From positions 62,001 through 126,000 of the forward strand of contig NZ_JANFDG010000008.1 in NCBI RefSeq assembly GCF_024609765.1: 64,000 nt of DNA. Reading direction: 5' to 3'. The stretch comes from Shinella pollutisoli (lineage in GTDB: Bacteria > Pseudomonadota > Alphaproteobacteria > Rhizobiales > Rhizobiaceae). The notes under the pieces were generated by a model. The model saw only the letters and a list, made by a program, of their open reading frames with translations. It was not told the DNA's origin and did not search any database. Numbering within the stretch: position 1 is the stretch's first letter; each line of letters begins with the position of its first letter. The translations under genes and the position numbers were made by a program. This document shows, piece after piece, positions 60,251 to 64,000 of the stretch.

Positions 60251-61674
60251 CCGCGGCCGAACTCGTCCTCGACGCGGATGATGTCGTCCTCGCCGAGATA
60301 GGAGCCGGTCTGCACCTCGATCAGCTCCAGCAGGATCTTGCCGGGATTGGCGAGGCGGTGCAGCTCGCCCTGCGGGATATAGACGGATTCGTTCTCGCGC
60401 AGCGGGACCGTCTTCTCGCCGATCGTCACCTCCGCCGTGCCGCGCACGACGATCCAGTGCTCGGAGCGGTGGTGGTGCTTCTGCAGCGACAGCCGCTTGC
60501 CCGGCGTCACGAACAGCCGCTTGACCTGGAAGCGCTCGCCGTTCAGCACCGACGTGTAGCCGCCCCAGGGACGATAGGCGGTCGGATGGGTCTCGGTGAG
60601 CTTCGCCGTCCGCGCCTCCGCGGCGAGCAGCTTCACCAGCCTACCGACGTTCTGGCTGTCCTCCAGCCGGCCGACATAGACGGCGTCCTCGCTGGCGATG
60701 ACGGCGACGTCCTCCAGCCCCTGCACGGCGACGTGGATGTCGCGCGACAGCACGAGCGAGTTGCGCGTGTCGAAGAGCGTCGTCGAGCCGTCGGTGACGT
60801 TGCCGGCCTCGTCCCGCCGCCCGGTCTTCCAGACGGAATCCCAGCTGCCGAGATCCGACCAGCCGAAGGAGGACGGCACCACGGCGGCGATCGGCGTCTT
60901 CTCGAAGATCGCGTAGTCGACCGAGATGTCGGGCGCGCGCGCGAAGGCCTCCTCGTCGAGGCGCTCGAAGTCGAGGTCGTGCCGCGCCTTGGCGACAGCG
61001 GCGGCGGCCGCGTCCAGCACCTCCGGCGCATATTGGCGCAGCTCCCGCAGGAAGAGGCCGACGGGCAGCATGAACATGCCGGAATTCCAGAGATAGCCGC
61101 CTTCCGCCAGCATCGCCTCGGCGCGGGCGCGATCGGGCTTCTCCACGAAGCGGCGCACGGCATAGGCGCCGTTGCCGATCCCCTCGCCGGTCTCGATGTA
61201 GCCGTAGCCGGTCGCCGCCTCGTGCGGCGTGATGCCGAAGGTGACGAGCCGGCCCGCGCCGGCCGCCGCCTTCGCCCGCGAGATGCAGTCGAAATAGACG
61301 TCGCCCGCGTCGATCTCGTGGTCGGAGGCGAGCACCTGCATCACCACGTCGGCGCCGTGCAGCCGCTCGATCAGCACCGCCGCCGCCGCAAGCGCCGGGG
61401 CCGTGTTGCGGGCGACGGGCTCGAGCAGGATCGAGGCGAGCGCGATGCCGGTCGTGCGCGCCTGCTCGGCGACGAGGAAGCGGAAGTCGACGTTCGTCAC
61501 GACGACGGGCGCCTCGTAGAGCGCCGTATCCGCCACGCGCTCCAGCGTCTTCTGGAACAGCGTCTTCTCGCCCAGGAACTCGAGGAACTGCTTGGGCGCG
61601 GATGCGCGCGAAAGCGGCCAGAGCCGCGTTCCCTTACCGCCGGCCATGATTACGGGTACGATCTTGCTGGTCAT
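60247..61674 (-). CDS. manC: mannose-1-phosphate guanylyltransferase / mannose-6-phosphate isomerase
   Basis: A 475-residue bifunctional type II enzyme making GDP-mannose for surface polysaccharide. The nucleotidyltransferase motif VIMAGGKGTRLWPLSR is at residue 9 and FVEKPDRARAEAML follows. The C-terminal part is a cupin phosphomannose isomerase (HHRSEHWIVVRGTAEV, YIPQGELHRLANPG). It ends at the palindromic element and stands alone between the metallophosphoesterase and atpC. Confidence 0.95.
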   Translation of the reverse strand: MTSKIVPVIMAGGKGTRLWPLSRASAPKQFLEFLGEKTLFQKTLERVADTALYEAPVVVTNVDFRFLVAEQARTTGIALASILLEPVARNTAPALAAAAVLIERLHGADVVMQVLASDHEIDAGDVYFDCISRAKAAAGAGRLVTFGITPHEAATGYGYIETGEGIGNGAYAVRRFVEKPDRARAEAMLAEGGYLWNSGMFMLPVGLFLRELRQYAPEVLDAAAAAVAKARHDLDFERLDEEAFARAPDISVDYAIFEKTPIAAVVPSSFGWSDLGSWDSVWKTGRRDEAGNVTDGSTTLFDTRNSLVLSRDIHVAVQGLEDVAVIASEDAVYVGRLEDSQNVGRLVKLLAAEARTAKLTETHPTAYRPWGGYTSVLNGERFQVKRLFVTPGKRLSLQKHHHRSEHWIVVRGTAEVTIGEKTVPLRENESVYIPQGELHRLANPGKILLELIEVQTGSYLGEDDIIRVEDEFGRG

Positions 61675-61809
61675 CCTTGCCTTCCCTGACGGCCCTTGCG
61701 CATAGAACCAACAAACGTGCCGGATTGGAACGCTTTTCTCCCCGAAACGGGAGGAGACCTCAAGGCGTGGTTAAGGCAAACGATACGAAGGCAGGCCCGC
61801 GAACGCGAA

Positions 61810-61830
61810 CGGCCCGCCGGGGGCGGGCCG
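61810..61830. terminator. hairpin after atpC
   Basis: CGGCCCGCC (61810-61818), GGG loop and GGCGGGCCG (61822-61830) form a perfect 9-bp stem downstream of atpC on the minus strand. There is no strong U tract, so termination may be factor-assisted. Confidence 0.55.
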
Positions 61831-61859
61831 CTTCGGTCGTCGCGAAGACGCGGAAAGGA

Positions 61860-62267
61860 TCAGGCGGGAACGACGATGCCCTGCAGCGTGGTCAGTTCGG
61901 CGAGGTAGCTTTCCAGGCCGAAGCGCTGCTCGTCGCCGGAGGCCTTCTCCAGCTCGGCGCGCGCGGCGTCGATCCGCCTGGCGATGTCGGCGCTCTTGAA
62001 GTCGTCGACATGGACGGCCGATTCGGCGAGCAGCGTGCAGCCGGTCGGCAGGATGTCCGCGAAGCCGCCGAAGACGACGTAGCGGTCGGTCTTGCCGTCG
62101 GCCGCCTTGACGGTGACGACGCCAGGCTTGATCGTCGTCATGGCCGGCGCATGGTTGGCCATGACGGTCATCTCGCCCTCGCTCGCCGGGATGACGACCT
62201 CGCTGACGCGGCCGGAAACCAGCAATTGCTCAGGGGAAACGAGTTCGAAGTTGAATTCTGTTGCCAT
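61860..62267 (-). CDS. atpC: ATP synthase F1 epsilon subunit
   Basis: A 135-residue central-stalk subunit. FNFELVSPEQLLVSGRVSEVVIPASEGEMTVMANHAPAMTTIKPG is the beta-sandwich domain signature, followed by two C-terminal helices (about residues 90-130). It is the last gene of atpGDC, separated from atpD by 97 bases of heptad repeat. Confidence 0.96.
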   Translation of the reverse strand: MATEFNFELVSPEQLLVSGRVSEVVIPASEGEMTVMANHAPAMTTIKPGVVTVKAADGKTDRYVVFGGFADILPTGCTLLAESAVHVDDFKSADIARRIDAARAELEKASGDEQRFGLESYLAELTTLQGIVVPA

Positions 62268-62275
62268 GACCCATT

Positions 62276-62363
62276 TAGCGAATAGCGAATAGCGAATAGC
62301 GAATGGAATTCCTATTCGGCGTCCGCATGTCCCCTATTCGCTACTCCCTATTCCCTATTCGCT
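62276..62363. repeat. heptad tandem repeat with inverted partner between atpD and atpC
   Basis: Four tandem copies of TAGCGAA (62276-62303) are followed by partial inverse copies CTATTCG (62312-62318), CTATTCGCT (62334-62342), CCTATTC and CTATTCGCT (62355-62363). The two halves can pair as a long stem (AGCGAATAG with CTATTCGCT). It is not CRISPR-like, because the spacers are absent. Confidence 0.8.
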
Positions 62364-62364
62364 G

Positions 62365-63834
<1,470 letters not shown>

Positions 63835-64000
63835 TCAGAGCGCTTCGGCGCCCGAGATGATTTCGATGAGTTCCTTGGTGATCTGAGCCTGGCGCTGACG
63901 GTTGTAGCTCAGCGTCAGCTTGTTGATCATCTCACCGGCATTGCGGGTCGCGTTGTCCATGGCGCTCATCTTGGCACCCATCTCGCCGGCGACGTTCTCG
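63835..64000 (-). CDS. atpG: ATP synthase F1 gamma subunit, 3' end only
   Basis: The last 54 codons are in the window, cut by the edge. The translation ends [22 protein letters not shown]...[21 protein letters not shown], the conserved C-terminal helix of the gamma subunit. Gene order atpG-atpD-atpC on the minus strand is standard. Confidence 0.97.

Noticed and set aside
62276-62363. CRISPR array
   Set aside because: The units are only seven bases and directly tandem with no spacers.

Overview
The window is a gene-dense, high-GC chromosomal segment from an alphaproteobacterium, most likely a member of the Rhizobiaceae (Rhizobium/Ensifer/Shinella-like; genus not assigned). The evidence is the gene order mdh-sucCD-sucAB-...-lpdA, a hemC-hemD-Mic60-hemY block divergent from tsaD-gpsA, an Omp19-type lipoprotein, an sdhCDAB operon, atpGDC, and several copies of RIME-like and short palindromic intergenic repeats typical of rhizobia. 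No tRNA, rRNA, CRISPR array, integrase or transposase was seen.

Layout: 1-5.4 kb holds the 3' part of argG, a MarR-MFS efflux pair, a LysE exporter and a DUF475/TerC-like membrane protein with a long leader. 5.4-13.7 kb holds an M3 peptidase, typA, a GNAT, ppa, DUF167/YggT, a glutamine amidotransferase and a TerB-like protein. 13.6-21.8 kb holds hemY, Mic60, hemD and hemC (minus strand) back to back with tsaD, gpsA, YciI, EVE and a lysine-methyltransferase-like gene (plus strand). 22.2-26.5 kb is sdhCDAB with a foreign ORF between sdhA and sdhB. 26.6-42.2 kb has omp19, zapE, the malate dehydrogenase / succinyl-CoA synthetase / 2-oxoglutarate dehydrogenase operon through lpdA, and an acyl-CoA synthetase. 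42.3-48 kb has a surface-polysaccharide pair and secA. 48-60 kb has a parvulin, argJ, mutT, an orphan Flp pilin, a NDUFAF5-like methyltransferase, comF, grxC, a nitrilase, DUF1178, DUF3291, ubiG and several envelope proteins. 60-64 kb has manC and the end of the atp operon.

Functionally, the core is the TCA cycle from 2-oxoglutarate to oxaloacetate (sucAB/lpdA, sucCD, sdh, mdh) plus heme, ubiquinone (ubiG) and ATP synthase, so the window covers much of aerobic energy metabolism.

The most unusual object is the 169-codon, roughly 40% G+C ORF at 25183-25692. It sits between sdhA and sdhB with gaps of 1 and 4 bases and has a GIY-YIG-like residue pattern (YID instead of YIG). Other points of interest are a ~300-nt structured leader with a 30-codon upstream ORF before the DUF475 gene, a LiuR-like palindrome before mdh-suc, a PhaR-like site on the acyl-CoA synthetase promoter, ACTGCAWT repeats upstream of sdhC, and a heptad-repeat hairpin between atpD and atpC.
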